From an uncultured Eubacteriales bacterium (lineage in GTDB: Bacteria > Bacillota > Clostridia > Tissierellales > Peptoniphilaceae), in contig UQBO01000001.1 in NCBI GenBank assembly GCA_900539225.1, positions 197,644 to 261,643 on the forward strand: DNA of 64,000 nucleotides, given 5' to 3'. Shown here piece by piece: positions 44,906-58,033 of the stretch. Below the pieces are notes generated by a model, which was not told the DNA's origin, did no database searches, and worked only from the letters and a program-made list of their open reading frames with translations. A program made the position numbers and the translations under genes. Within the stretch, counting starts at the first letter, position 1. Each line of letters begins with the position of its first letter.

Positions 44906-45766
44906 GTGTACGAAATTACAGAGAAAAAAGATATTGCTTTAAATACATTTCTTATGTACATAAAAGCTCCAGACATTGCTAGAAAAGCAGAACCTGGACA
45001 ATTTTTAATTATTATAATCGATGAAAAGTCAGAAAGGCTACCTCTTACAATATGTGATAGCAATCCTGAAGAAGGAACAGTTATGATAGCTGTTCAAAAA
45101 ATTGGCTCGACTACACAAAAGCTTGGTGAGCTTAATGTAGGCGACACATTGAAGGATGTTTCTGGTCCACTTGGCAGACCAAGTGATTTTATCAATATTC
45201 CATTAGAAGAATTAAAAAAAGAATCAATTATATTCCTTGCAGGTGGATTAGGAACTGCAGCTGTTTATCCACAAGTTAAGTGGATGCACGATCATGGCGT
45301 TAATGTTGACGTTATAATTGCTGCAAGAAACAAGGAACTGATCATACTTGAAGATGAGATGAAAAAAGTTGCTAAAAACGTTTATGTAGCAACAGATGAT
45401 GGCTCATATGGTTTTAGCGGACTTATAACTGATTGCTTAGAAGATTTAATTTCAAATAAAGGCAAAAAATATACTTACGCGATAGTAGTTGGACCTATGA
45501 TAATGATGAAGTTCGCTTGTTTAAAAACAAAAGAACACAATATAAAAACTATAGTTTCCATGAATACCATCATGGTAGATGGTAGCGGTATGTGCGGTGC
45601 ATGCAGATTAACTGTTGACGGAAAAACTGTTTTTGCCTGTGTTGATGGACCTGAGTTTGACGGTCACTTAATTGACTGGAACGAAGCTTTAAGAAGGTCA
45701 AGACAATATTCTAAGATAGAAAAAGAAGGTAAACACTTCTGTAACTTAATAGGAGGATTGAGATAA
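44906..45766 (+). CDS. nfnA: NfnA-like NAD(H)/FAD subunit, ferredoxin-NADP reductase type
   Basis: This 286-residue subunit resembles NfnA and SudB. An FAD-binding barrel (PGQF, RLPLTICD, about 35-60) is followed by an NAD-binding fold (FLAGGLGTAAVYP, about 110) and a C-terminal [2Fe-2S] cysteine cluster (GSGMCGACR and FACVDGPEFDGH). With NfnB it forms an electron-bifurcating transhydrogenase linking NADH, ferredoxin and NADPH in anaerobes. The start is GTG 44906 with AGGAGG at eight bases. Its stop overlaps the nfnB start (TAATG). Confidence 0.88.
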   Translation: MYEITEKKDIALNTFLMYIKAPDIARKAEPGQFLIIIIDEKSERLPLTICDSNPEEGTVMIAVQKIGSTTQKLGELNVGDTLKDVSGPLGRPSDFINIPLEELKKESIIFLAGGLGTAAVYPQVKWMHDHGVNVDVIIAARNKELIILEDEMKKVAKNVYVATDDGSYGFSGLITDCLEDLISNKGKKYTYAIVVGPMIMMKFACLKTKEHNIKTIVSMNTIMVDGSGMCGACRLTVDGKTVFACVDGPEFDGHLIDWNEALRRSRQYSKIEKEGKHFCNLIGGLR

Positions 45767-47139
45767 TGGATAGATTTAAAAGAACTGAAATAAAATATCA
45801 AGATCCTAAGGAAAGAATCAATAATTTTGATGAAGTTTGTTATGGATACACAGAAGAAGAATGTATCTTAGAAGCAAAAAGATGTCTTCAATGTAAAAAT
45901 CCTCAATGTGTGAAGATGTGTCCAGTAAATATTAATATACCTTCATTTATACAAAAACTTGCTGATAATAAGCCAAAGGAAGCTGCTGAAGATTTATTCA
46001 ACTACACTACATTACCAGCAGTTTGCGGAAGAGTTTGCCCACAAGAAGATCAATGCGAAATGACTTGTGTTTTAGGCAAGAAAGGCGAAGCTATTGCCAT
46101 AGGTAAATTAGAGAGATATGCTGGTGATTACGCATTAAAGCACGGAATAAGACTTACTAAGAACGCTGAAAATAATGGTAAAAAGGTAGCTGTAGTAGGA
46201 AGTGGACCTTCTGGAATCACTTGTTCAGCAGATTTAGCAAAGCTTGGCTACGATGTTACTATGCTTGAATCGCTTCATGAAGCAGGCGGCGTTTTAACAT
46301 ACGGAATACCTGAGTTTAGACTACCAAAAGACGAAGTTGTAAAGAAAGAAATTGAAAATATTAAGTCATTAGGCGTTAAGATTAAGCTAAATACAATTGT
46401 TGGCAGAACAGTTACGGTTGATGAGCTTATGGATGAATACGACGCTGTATTTATTGGCACAGGAGCTGGACTTCCTGTATTTATGAACATTCCAGGTGAA
46501 AATTACAACGGTGTTTTCTCAGCAAATGAATATTTGACAAGAACAAACTTAATGAAAGCATATCTAGAAGATACTGCTACACCTATAAGAGTAGGTGTAA
46601 ATACTGTTGTTGTTGGTGCTGGTAACGTAGCAATGGACGCTGCTAGAACAGCAAGACGTTTTGGATCGAATGTAACAGTTGTTTACAGAAGAGAAGATAA
46701 GGACATGCCTGCTCGTAGAGAAGAGATTGAAAATGCAAAAGAAGAAGGCATCAAGTTTATGTTCTTGTCAAATCCAGTAGAGATTTTAGCTGATGAAAAC
46801 GGCGATGTTAATAAAGTAAAATGCGTAAAGATGGAGCTTGGCGAAGCTGATGCATCTGGTAGACAAAGACCAGTTATGATTGAAGGCTCAGAATTTGAGA
46901 TAGAAGCTGATGTTGTTATCATGGCACTAGGCACAAGACCAAATCCACTTATAAAAGAAACAAGTACTGGAATCAAATTTAATGAAAAGGGCGGCATAAT
47001 TGTTAATGAAGAAGAAAAAACTTCACGTGACTATATATATGCTGGTGGAGACGTAGTAACTGGAAGTGCAACAGTTATTGAAGCCATGGGAGCGGGTAAA
47101 AGAGCTGCTAAGGCTATTGACGAGGCGCTTTCAAAGTAA
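45766..47139 (+). CDS. nfnB: NfnB-like large subunit / glutamate synthase small-chain homolog
   Basis: This 457-residue protein has an N-terminal double [4Fe-4S] domain (CLQCKNPQCVKMCP and CGRVCPQEDQCEMTC in part), an FAD motif VVGSGPSGITCSADLAKLG (about residue 144) and an NADPH motif VVGAGNVAMDAARTARR (about residue 284). The family includes the small subunit of glutamate synthase, but pairing with nfnA and absence of a large gltB subunit favour NADH-dependent reduced ferredoxin:NADP+ oxidoreductase. It would supply NADPH in this anaerobe. Confidence 0.9.
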   Translation: MDRFKRTEIKYQDPKERINNFDEVCYGYTEEECILEAKRCLQCKNPQCVKMCPVNINIPSFIQKLADNKPKEAAEDLFNYTTLPAVCGRVCPQEDQCEMTCVLGKKGEAIAIGKLERYAGDYALKHGIRLTKNAENNGKKVAVVGSGPSGITCSADLAKLGYDVTMLESLHEAGGVLTYGIPEFRLPKDEVVKKEIENIKSLGVKIKLNTIVGRTVTVDELMDEYDAVFIGTGAGLPVFMNIPGENYNGVFSANEYLTRTNLMKAYLEDTATPIRVGVNTVVVGAGNVAMDAARTARRFGSNVTVVYRREDKDMPARREEIENAKEEGIKFMFLSNPVEILADENGDVNKVKCVKMELGEADASGRQRPVMIEGSEFEIEADVVIMALGTRPNPLIKETSTGIKFNEKGGIIVNEEEKTSRDYIYAGGDVVTGSATVIEAMGAGKRAAKAIDEALSK

Positions 47140-47162
47140 TTATTTAAGGTAGTGGTGAGAAA

Positions 47163-47861
47163 ATGTTTGTAGAAGTAAAACATATGTATAAAAGATATCA
47201 AATGGGTGACAGCACTATAGTTGCTAATAACGATATCAATTTTTCATTTAATAAAGGTGAATTGGTTGTCATAGTTGGTCCATCAGGAGCTGGTAAATCA
47301 ACTCTATTAAATATAATTGGAGGTATGGATACAGCTGACGAAGGTGAGATAATTATCGATGGCAAAGACATACAAAAATACAATGAAAAAGAACTTACCA
47401 CTTACAGAAGATACGATATAGGCTTTGTATTTCAATTCTATAACCTAGTTCAAAACTTAACTTGCCTTGAAAATGTTGAATTAGCTAGCCAAATAGTTAA
47501 GGACGCAATTGATCCAATGCAAGTTTTAATAGATGTAGGTCTTGAAGACAGAGCAAATAACTTCCCATCACAAATTTCTGGTGGTGAGCAACAAAGAGTT
47601 GCTATAGCGAGAGCCATAGCAAAGAATCCAAAACTTTTGCTATGCGACGAACCAACAGGAGCTTTGGATTATCATACAGGTAAGAAGATACTTAAGTTAT
47701 TGCAAAGAAGGAGCTTGGAGGACGGTAACACTGTAGTTATCATTACTCATAATAAAGCCATCACCCCAATAGCTAATAGAGTTATAGAGATTAACGACTC
47801 AAAGGTTAGAAACATCTTTGTTAATGATAATATTCAATCTATAGATGAGATAGAATGGTAG
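47163..47861 (+). CDS. ABC transporter ATP-binding protein (MacB/LolD-like)
   Basis: This 232-residue ATPase has Walker [10 protein letters not shown] (about 39-47), signature [16 protein letters not shown] and Walker [13 protein letters not shown]. It is the energy unit for the large FtsX-type permease encoded eight bases downstream. The pair belongs to the MacB/LolD type VII ABC superfamily, which transmits force across the membrane rather than moving substrate through a channel. GTGGTGAG precedes the ATG; no promoter of its own is visible, so it may share the nfnAB transcript. Confidence 0.9.
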   Translation: MFVEVKHMYKRYQMGDSTIVANNDINFSFNKGELVVIVGPSGAGKSTLLNIIGGMDTADEGEIIIDGKDIQKYNEKELTTYRRYDIGFVFQFYNLVQNLTCLENVELASQIVKDAIDPMQVLIDVGLEDRANNFPSQISGGEQQRVAIARAIAKNPKLLLCDEPTGALDYHTGKKILKLLQRRSLEDGNTVVIITHNKAITPIANRVIEINDSKVRNIFVNDNIQSIDEIEW

Positions 47862-47868
47862 TGATTTT

Positions 47869-50800
47869 ATGAAAAAAACTGCTTTATGGAAAGATATATT
47901 TAGAGAAATTAAAAATTCTCCAGGTAGATTCATTTCTATAGTTCTTTTAATTACACTAGGCGTTTTTGTATATACAGGCTTAAAATCTGTTGGTCCTCTT
48001 ATGAGAAAAACAGCAGATACTTTTATAGATGAGTCAAATCTTGCGGATATTTATCTAAACTCACAATTTTCATTAGAGGATAAAGATAAAGAAATTATTA
48101 AATCTGTAGTAGACATTAAAAACATAGAATATGTCTATAGTGAGGACGTTCTTGAGAAGGGAAGCGAAACAATAATTAATCTTGAGTCACTTCCTGAGAG
48201 AATTTCTATGCCTAAAATTGTAGAGGGCAGATTACCAGAGAAGAACGATGAGATAGTTGTCGATGCATACCCTATAAAACATTCGTTTAATATAGGAGAT
48301 ACTATAGAATTTGACAGTAAAAAGTCCAAATTTGAGTTTGAGAATAAGAAAATACTAAAGAATTACAAATTCAAAGTAGTTGGTAAAGTTATCTCTCCTG
48401 AGAATATGTCTACGGTAATGAAAGGCACTAGCAAGAAGGGCTTAGGTGACTATGACTCTTTTGCCTACGTGCTAAAAGATGCTTTTAATGATACCGATGA
48501 GAGCAAAGCAAGAATTATTCTTAAAGGTACAGATGGATTAAAGACTACAGATAAAGAATATAAAAATATAGTCGGAGAAAACAGAAGAGAGTTAATATCC
48601 GCTTTCAATGAGAGATCTATAGAGAGATTTGAAAGCATAAAAGCTGATATTAGAGAAGAAATTGACGATGCTGACGATAAGATAGCTGATGCTGAGAAAA
48701 AGCTTAGTGATGCTAAAGAAGAGCTTGATGATGCAAAACAAAAATTGGATGACGCTAATAAATCTTATAAAGATGGACTAAAGAAATACAATGAGTCAAT
48801 TAGTGAAGCTGAGAAAAAGCTTAGTGATAGTAAAAAAGAATTAGATGATAGCAAAATCACACTAGATGAAAATAAAAGCAATCTAGATGACGCTAAGGTT
48901 CAAATAGATGCATTAAAAACAAAATTAGATGAACTAAAAGATACTTATGAAAGCTCTATGGCTGAGTATACTGCTAAAAAGGAAGAATTTGACAAAGCTG
49001 TAGAAGCTATGGCGGGGATACCTGAAGCAAGTATACCAGCAGATAAAGCTGAAGAGTTTAAAAAAGGCAAAGAAGAGCTAGATAAGGCAAAAACACAATT
49101 AGATGAATTAAAAGAAAATATTGATAAGCTAGAAATAACTTATATTGAGAACAAAGCTAAATACGATGAAGGCTTGATTAAGCTTAACGAAGGCTTTGAT
49201 AAGTATAACGACGGCTTAGAAAAGTACAACACCGGTCTTAAAGAGTTTGAGGACAAGAAGGCCTCAGGACTTAAAGAGCTTAATGATGCTAAGAAGAAAA
49301 TTTCTGATGGTCAAAAAGAATATGATGACGGAATCGAAAAATATGATTCAGAAAAGATAAAGGCAGATAAAAAGATAAAAGACGCCAAGAGCGATTTAGA
49401 TGAAGCAAAAAGAGTCCTTAAAAACATGAAGAGACCGACATTTAATATCTTAGATAGAGAAAATATCGAAGGTCTACAATTGTTCTACGACTCAGGATAT
49501 AGAATGGATATACTAGCCTTAGTCTTTCCAGCATTTTTCTTCTTAATCGCTTCAATTGTTGCACTAACTGCACTTATGCGTATGGCAGAAGAAAGAAGAA
49601 CTCAAATTGGTACCTTCAAAGCACTTGGTTACAATAACTTTGATATATATAAGAAGTATTTATTCTATGGTTTTGTAGCAACAACATTAGGCGTAGTTAT
49701 AGGCATAGCACTAGGACAAAGCATATTAACAAATATGGTATTTAAAACATATTCAGCATCATTTACACTTAAAAAGCCAATAGCATATTTTAATGTGACT
49801 TTCCCATTAATCAGTGCATTTATCTCGTACTTTTCAATTGTGGTTCCAGTAAGCATAGTTTTATCAAAGCATTTAAAACATAACTCTAGTGAACTTATGA
49901 GACCAAGGGCACCGAAGGCAGGATCAAAGATATTCTTAGAGAAAATACCATTTATATGGAAGAGATTAAGCTTCTTATACAAAGTAACATTTAGGAATAC
50001 ATTCAGATACAAGTCAAGAATGTTTATGACCTTGCTAGGAGTTGCGGGCTGCATGAGCCTTTTATTCTTCGGTTTTGCATTAAAAGGATCAGTTGCTCAA
50101 GTAATTGATAGGCAATATGGAAAAATATTTGATTATGACGTAATTATAAATTATGATAAAGATTTTTCTAAGAATAAATTGAAAGAATATGACGATTTTG
50201 TAAATAATAATGAAGAAATTAAAGACAAAATGTCTATAAGAACAGAGAATTTAGTAGCAGATACCGTTGATATACCAGATCAAAACGTTATACTTATGGC
50301 TATTGATGACAACGAAAAGTTTTCTGAGTATGTTCACTTAAATAACAATGGCGAAATGATAATCCCAGACGATGGAGTTATTGTTAATAAAAAGCTATTA
50401 TACTCTTTAGGTAAAAACGTAGGCGATGAGATAGAACTAAGAGACTCATATAATAATTACTACAAGATGAAAGTAAAGGCTATAAATGAGAACTACTTAG
50501 GACATTATGCCTATGTATCAAAGAGCTATTACGAAGAAATATTCAAGAAAGATTATGATTATAATTCAGATATAATTAAATTAAACAGTAATGACGTTAA
50601 AGTCAAAGACAATTTCACTAAAGAAATTTCAAAAATTGACAGTGTAATGTATGTGTTTAATGTATTCAAAACTATAAACATAGCTAAAGACTGGTTATCA
50701 AACTTGACCTATGTAATCATACTAATCCTCTTTGTATCAGCGACTCTAGCCTTTGTAGTATTATATAATTTAAATAGCGTTAATATATCTGAAAGAATTA

Positions 50801-51105
50801 GAGAGATAGCTACACTAAAAGTTCTCGGTTTTTATCCGCGTGAACTAACAAGTTATGTATATAGAGAAACGATACTTTTATCTACACTCGGAATACTTTT
50901 GGGTTTCTTAGGCGGTATTGGATTAAATAATTTAATTCTTGAATATGTTACGCCTATGAACATTCAACTAGTATCGCACATTATGTGGTATAACTATGTG
51001 ATTTCCGCAGCTTTAACATATGTATTTATCTTCATGGTTATGATTATAGTTCATAAAAAGTTAAAGACTACAGATATGGTTGGCGCTTTAAAAGCATATG
51101 AATAA
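47869..51105 (+). CDS. Large FtsX-type ABC permease with extracellular coiled coil
   Basis: This 1078-residue permease has an N-terminal helix (about 20-38) and a first extracytoplasmic domain. A coiled coil runs at about residues 250-525 with repeated AEKKLSDAKEELDDAK-like units, then an FtsX core (about 545-670). A second anchored domain starting near residue 710 and a final FtsX core (about 945-1070) follow. Such proteins are often annotated as peptide or antibiotic transporters in Firmicutes. The coiled coil could span the cell wall and activate a hydrolase or sense peptides, which is inference. An exact 21-base repeat occurs at 48691-48711 and 48808-48828, 117 bases apart. Confidence 0.85.
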   Translation: MKKTALWKDIFREIKNSPGRFISIVLLITLGVFVYTGLKSVGPLMRKTADTFIDESNLADIYLNSQFSLEDKDKEIIKSVVDIKNIEYVYSEDVLEKGSETIINLESLPERISMPKIVEGRLPEKNDEIVVDAYPIKHSFNIGDTIEFDSKKSKFEFENKKILKNYKFKVVGKVISPENMSTVMKGTSKKGLGDYDSFAYVLKDAFNDTDESKARIILKGTDGLKTTDKEYKNIVGENRRELISAFNERSIERFESIKADIREEIDDADDKIADAEKKLSDAKEELDDAKQKLDDANKSYKDGLKKYNESISEAEKKLSDSKKELDDSKITLDENKSNLDDAKVQIDALKTKLDELKDTYESSMAEYTAKKEEFDKAVEAMAGIPEASIPADKAEEFKKGKEELDKAKTQLDELKENIDKLEITYIENKAKYDEGLIKLNEGFDKYNDGLEKYNTGLKEFEDKKASGLKELNDAKKKISDGQKEYDDGIEKYDSEKIKADKKIKDAKSDLDEAKRVLKNMKRPTFNILDRENIEGLQLFYDSGYRMDILALVFPAFFFLIASIVALTALMRMAEERRTQIGTFKALGYNNFDIYKKYLFYGFVATTLGVVIGIALGQSILTNMVFKTYSASFTLKKPIAYFNVTFPLISAFISYFSIVVPVSIVLSKHLKHNSSELMRPRAPKAGSKIFLEKIPFIWKRLSFLYKVTFRNTFRYKSRMFMTLLGVAGCMSLLFFGFALKGSVAQVIDRQYGKIFDYDVIINYDKDFSKNKLKEYDDFVNNNEEIKDKMSIRTENLVADTVDIPDQNVILMAIDDNEKFSEYVHLNNNGEMIIPDDGVIVNKKLLYSLGKNVGDEIELRDSYNNYYKMKVKAINENYLGHYAYVSKSYYEEIFKKDYDYNSDIIKLNSNDVKVKDNFTKEISKIDSVMYVFNVFKTINIAKDWLSNLTYVIILILFVSATLAFVVLYNLNSVNISERIREIATLKVLGFYPRELTSYVYRETILLSTLGILLGFLGGIGLNNLILEYVTPMNIQLVSHIMWYNYVISAALTYVFIFMVMIIVHKKLKTTDMVGALKAYE

Positions 51106-51114
51106 GGAGATAAT

Positions 51115-51363
51115 ATGATAGAAAAACTAAAACCTTTAGCCTTAGTTGGTCAAATCGGCATAGACATAGTATCAAGCATTGTTATTTCATACCTTGTTGG
51201 CTATGGACTTGACAAATTATTTAAGACAGATGGTACTTTTTCTATAATTTTCATAGTCATAGGAGTGTTAGCAGGCTTTTATAATTTCTATAGAAGCATC
51301 AAATACTATGTAAAACAAAAAGATAACAAAGATCAAAAAGAAGATAAAGATGGAAAAAGATAA
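51115..51363 (+). CDS. AtpZ/AtpI-family small membrane protein
   Basis: This 82-residue protein has two membrane helices, with the family segment YLVGYGLDKLFKTDG between them and a Lys/Asp tail. It matches the F0F1-ATPase_gca/AtpZ family commonly first in atp operons, implicated in Mg2+/Ca2+ supply or c-ring assembly with AtpI. TAAGGAG precedes the ATG, ten bases after the ABC permease, so readthrough from that transcript is possible. It overlaps the next gene by 14 bases. Confidence 0.82.
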   Translation: MIEKLKPLALVGQIGIDIVSSIVISYLVGYGLDKLFKTDGTFSIIFIVIGVLAGFYNFYRSIKYYVKQKDNKDQKEDKDGKR

Positions 51364-51721
51364 AGATTTCACATTTAAATATATAAGAGTCGCTATAATT
51401 TTAGCTATGGTTTCAAGCCTTATTATTGTAATTTTTTTTGGTTTCAGAAAGGATTTACTCCTAGGTTTATACTTAGGAACACTCATAAGTGTGCTGTTTT
51501 TCAGGCTTATGTACAGAAATGCAATCAAGGCAGTAGAGAAAGATGCTAAAGCTAGTAAGAGGTTTACTACAAATAATTATTATCTAAGACTCTTATTATA
51601 TGGTATAATACTCTATGCGGCATATAAGAATCCTAATTTCGATTTTTATACGACAGCAATAGGCTTTACTATGATCAAATTTTCAATTATTATAGTTGAA
51701 GTTTTTGGCATAGGCAAATAA
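51350..51721 (+). CDS. AtpI-like ATP synthase accessory protein
   Basis: This 123-residue protein has four probable membrane helices and a position immediately before atpB, fitting AtpI, which assists assembly of the c ring. Similarity in sequence is weak, as is usual for AtpI. The ATG at 51350 overlaps the upstream gene; its ribosome site is weak (AGAAGATAAAG). Confidence 0.75.
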   Translation: MEKDKDFTFKYIRVAIILAMVSSLIIVIFFGFRKDLLLGLYLGTLISVLFFRLMYRNAIKAVEKDAKASKRFTTNNYYLRLLLYGIILYAAYKNPNFDFYTTAIGFTMIKFSIIIVEVFGIGK

Positions 51722-51766
51722 TTTCACAAATCAGTAGATTTGAATATATGAAAAGGGGGTAATAAG

Positions 51767-52462
51767 ATGGAATTGTCGATAAGCTTTCAGATAGGTAAGA
51801 ATGTATATTCACTAACACCAAGCGTTATCAATTCGGTGATAGTTGTCTTAGCATTAGTAATTTTTATCTTTATTTGCTATGGCAAAATTAAAAAGACAGA
51901 TTACAAAGCTAGACCAAGTGGCCTTGTTAGTGTTTTGGAAACCTTAGTTACATCAATTGATTCACTAATCGAACAAACTATGGGAAAGAACAGAGAAGGC
52001 TTTGCACCTTACATTCTTAGCTTGATGATGTTTTTATTGACAGCGAATCTGATGGGACTATTTGGCTTTAAACCGCCAACATCAGATCTTAATGTTACAC
52101 TCACATTAGCGCTAATTACTTTTGTTTTGATTCATTATAACAAGATAAAAGTTAATGGCTTAAAAGATTCCATAAAAGGTTATTTTGAACCAATCTTTAT
52201 ACTATTCCCAATAAACATTATAGGTGATATTGCGCTTCCAGTATCACTATCATTCCGTTTATTTGGTAACATAGTCAGTGGTTCATTAATCATGGCACTT
52301 GTATATGCTGCGCTAGGTTACGTAAGTAATTTACTTACACCAATAGTAGCACCATGGTTTCACATCTACTTCGATGTATTCTCAGGTGTACTGCAAACTT
52401 TCATATTCGCAATGATAACAATGATTTACATTGCAATGGGTATGGGACAAGAAGATAATTAA
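51767..52462 (+). CDS. atpB: ATP synthase F0 subunit a
   Basis: This 231-residue subunit has six or so membrane helices. The essential arginine lies in SLSFRLFGNIVSG (about residue 165), and the C-terminal GVLQTFIFAMITMIYIAMGM is family-typical. It forms the ion half-channels next to the c ring. A strong AAAAGGGGG site precedes the ATG. The order a-c-b-delta-alpha-gamma-beta-epsilon follows. Confidence 0.96.
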   Translation: MELSISFQIGKNVYSLTPSVINSVIVVLALVIFIFICYGKIKKTDYKARPSGLVSVLETLVTSIDSLIEQTMGKNREGFAPYILSLMMFLLTANLMGLFGFKPPTSDLNVTLTLALITFVLIHYNKIKVNGLKDSIKGYFEPIFILFPINIIGDIALPVSLSFRLFGNIVSGSLIMALVYAALGYVSNLLTPIVAPWFHIYFDVFSGVLQTFIFAMITMIYIAMGMGQEDN

Positions 52463-52483
52463 ATTTGAAAGGAGAAATTTTAA

Positions 52484-52741
<258 letters not shown>

Positions 52742-52747
52742 TTTAGT

Positions 52748-53263
52748 ATGGAAGGCTTAAATGTAAGCGTTGACTTTAATTTAGTCAATATGCTTGTTCA
52801 GCTTACAGCCACTCTCGTATTGTATTTTATTTTGCGTAAATTTTTATACTATCCTATAAAAGATTTACTAAAGAAAAGACAAGACTATGTAATGAAGAAC
52901 ATTGAAGATAGCGAGAAAAATAATTTGAAATCTCAAGTAGCATTAAGAGACTATGAGCTTAAGTTAAAAGAAGCTAAAAAGGAAGCAAATGATATAGTTG
53001 ATCAAGCTAAAAAGAGAGCTGACGATATCGTTAATAAGTCTGTTAATGATGCTAAAGAAGAGTCTAGAAAAATTATGGAAAAAGCTGATAAAGAACTTGC
53101 TAATAAAAAGTCAATGGCAATGGACGAAATGAAAGGCGATATGGTTAATATTGCCATCTTAGCTGCTGAAAAACTAATTGGTGAAAATATTAGCACGAAG
53201 AAAGACAAAGAGATCATAGAAAAGTCTATAGAAGAAGTAGGTAGTGGACAATGGAAGAATTAG
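52748..53263 (+). CDS. atpF: ATP synthase F0 subunit b
   Basis: This 171-residue stator subunit has one N-terminal membrane helix (about 13-30; YFILRKFLYYPIKDLLKKR at its end) and a long charged coiled coil. It connects subunit a with delta and alpha. The ATG lies six bases after the atpE stop with no Shine-Dalgarno site, so translation probably depends on coupling; this would lower b relative to c. It overlaps atpH by 13 bases. Confidence 0.93.
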   Translation: MEGLNVSVDFNLVNMLVQLTATLVLYFILRKFLYYPIKDLLKKRQDYVMKNIEDSEKNNLKSQVALRDYELKLKEAKKEANDIVDQAKKRADDIVNKSVNDAKEESRKIMEKADKELANKKSMAMDEMKGDMVNIAILAAEKLIGENISTKKDKEIIEKSIEEVGSGQWKN

Positions 53264-53802
53264 CTACTACTTTATATGCAAAATCTATGTTCGAAGCATC
53301 TAAAGAAGATGATTGTCTTAAATTAGTTTATGAAGAGCTAAACTTAATAAAGGAAAGTATTGATTCAAACCCTAGACTGATGGAAGTATTTAAGCATCCA
53401 TTGTTATCAAATAATGATAAAAAAGATATTGTAAAAGATATTTATGAAAAAAATCTATCTACTTTAACTATGAATTTTTTATATGTTTTAATTGATGCTA
53501 AAAGATTTGACATGATATCGTCTATAATCGATGAATTTAACAATTTATATGACATAGACAACAATATTTTGAATGGAACTATAATTACTAAAAACAGTTT
53601 AAGTGATGAAGAAATAAAAAAATATGAAGAAAAATTGACTGCATCTTTAAAGTCTCATGTAAAGCTAAAAAATGTTTTAGATGATTCTATAATAGGTGGC
53701 TCAATTGTTAAGATCGGTGACAAGCTTATCGACTCAACACTAAAAGGTCAATTGAACGAATTAAGAAAAGAATTAATAAATAATAGTGAGGTGAGTATCT
53801 AA
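53251..53802 (+). CDS. atpH: ATP synthase F1 subunit delta
   Basis: This 183-residue subunit has the N-terminal helical bundle (YAKSMFEAS) and the C-terminal VKLKNVLDDSIIGGSIVKIGDKLIDSTLKGQL pattern (in two parts) of OSCP/delta. It links subunit b to the top of F1. It overlaps atpF and directly abuts atpA. Confidence 0.93.
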   Translation: MEELATTLYAKSMFEASKEDDCLKLVYEELNLIKESIDSNPRLMEVFKHPLLSNNDKKDIVKDIYEKNLSTLTMNFLYVLIDAKRFDMISSIIDEFNNLYDIDNNILNGTIITKNSLSDEEIKKYEEKLTASLKSHVKLKNVLDDSIIGGSIVKIGDKLIDSTLKGQLNELRKELINNSEVSI

Positions 53803-55308
53803 ATGGGGTTAAAACCAGAAGAAATTAGCTCAGTTATAAAAGAATTAATAAAAAATTATGACAAAAAATTAGATACGGTTGAAGTTGGATCTATTATTGA
53901 AGTTGGAGACGGTATAGCTAGAGTTTATGGACTTGATAATGCTATGGCTGGTGAATTACTTGAACTTCCTGGTGGCGTTTACGCTATGGCACTAAACCTT
54001 GAACAAGATAATATTGGTTGTGTACTTTTAGGTAGTGACAAGAACTTAAAAGAAGGAGACCCAGTTAAAAGAACTGGTAGAATCGTTGAAGTTCCAGTAG
54101 GCGACGCGCTTATTGGTAGAGTAGTTAATTCACTAGGACAAGCTATTGATGGAAAAGGCAAAATTGAAAGCAAAAAGTATAGACCTATCGAAGCTAATGC
54201 GCCAGGCATCATCGACAGAAAGTCTGTATCTGAACCGTTACAAACTGGTATCAAAACTATTGACTCCATCATCCCTATAGGTAGAGGACAAAGAGAGTTA
54301 ATTATAGGCGATAGACAAACAGGTAAGACTGCCATCGCCATAGATACAATAATAAATCAAAAGGATCAAGATGTAATATGTATATATGTTGCTATTGGTC
54401 AAAAGAACTCAACTGTAGCTCAATTAGTTAATGTACTAGAAGAACATGGTGCGATGGACTACACTATAGTAGTAAGTTCATCAGCAAGTGAATTAGCACC
54501 ACTACAATACATTGCTCCATATGCAGGAACTGCTATGGCTGAAGAGTTTATGTATGCAGGTAAAGACGTACTTATCATCTACGATGACTTATCAAAGCAC
54601 GCGGTTGCTTATCGTTCAATGTCATTGCTACTTAGAAGACCACCAGGACGTGAAGCGTACCCAGGAGACGTTTTCTATCTACACTCAAGACTACTTGAAA
54701 GATCAGCAAAATTATCTGATAAATTAGGTGGAGGCTCAATAACAGCTCTTCCTATCATAGAAACACAAGCTGGAGATATTTCTGCTTATATACCAACTAA
54801 CGTTATATCTATCACTGACGGACAAATCTTCCTTGAAGGACAATTATTCTTCTCGGGACAAAGACCAGCAGTAAACGCAGGTTTATCGGTATCTCGTGTT
54901 GGTGGAGCTGCACAAATCAAGGCTATGAAGAAAGTTTCAAGCGGTATTAAACTTGAACTTGCTCAATACAGAGAATTATTGGCATTTGCTCAATTCGGTT
55001 CTGAGCTTGACAAGGACACTGCTGACAAGCTAAATCATGGTCAAAGAATCATGGAAATACTTAAACAAGCACAATATAAACCTTTAAAAGTCGAAGAAGA
55101 GGTTATGATTTTATTTGCTGTTACTAACAGATATCTTGATGATATTCCTGTAGACAGAGTTAAGGCTTTTGAAAATGATTTTCTAGAGTACATGGAAAAT
55201 ACTTCTAGTGAAACTGCTAAGAAGATTTTAGAGAAAAAAGAATTAACTGATGAAATAAAAGAAGAGCTAAAACTAAAGATAGAAGAATTTAAAAAGACTT
55301 TTAACTAG
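53803..55308 (+). CDS. atpA: ATP synthase F1 subunit alpha
   Basis: This 501-residue non-catalytic nucleotide-binding subunit has the P loop GDRQTGKT (about 169-176), the segment [17 protein letters not shown], and the signature of ATPase alpha/beta near its C-terminal third. Length is normal. The ribosome site is AGTGAGGTGAG within the atpH end. Confidence 0.98.
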   Translation: MGLKPEEISSVIKELIKNYDKKLDTVEVGSIIEVGDGIARVYGLDNAMAGELLELPGGVYAMALNLEQDNIGCVLLGSDKNLKEGDPVKRTGRIVEVPVGDALIGRVVNSLGQAIDGKGKIESKKYRPIEANAPGIIDRKSVSEPLQTGIKTIDSIIPIGRGQRELIIGDRQTGKTAIAIDTIINQKDQDVICIYVAIGQKNSTVAQLVNVLEEHGAMDYTIVVSSSASELAPLQYIAPYAGTAMAEEFMYAGKDVLIIYDDLSKHAVAYRSMSLLLRRPPGREAYPGDVFYLHSRLLERSAKLSDKLGGGSITALPIIETQAGDISAYIPTNVISITDGQIFLEGQLFFSGQRPAVNAGLSVSRVGGAAQIKAMKKVSSGIKLELAQYRELLAFAQFGSELDKDTADKLNHGQRIMEILKQAQYKPLKVEEEVMILFAVTNRYLDDIPVDRVKAFENDFLEYMENTSSETAKKILEKKELTDEIKEELKLKIEEFKKTFN

Positions 55309-55317
55309 AGGTTTATT

Positions 55318-57986
<2,669 letters not shown>

Positions 57987-57991
57987 GAGAA

Positions 57992-58016
57992 GGTAGCAAT
58001 TTGCTACCCTCTTTTT
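57992..58016 (+). terminator. Terminator of the atp operon
   Basis: GGTAGC (57992-57997) and GCTACC (58003-58008) pair around AATTT, followed by CTCTTTTT. Confidence 0.8.
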
Positions 58017-58033
58017 GAAAGAGGAGGAATATT

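Noticed and set aside
48691..48828. Insertion or mobile repeat within the large permease
   Set aside because: The repeats are in frame and encode heptad-like coiled-coil units, consistent with internal duplication of a structural region.
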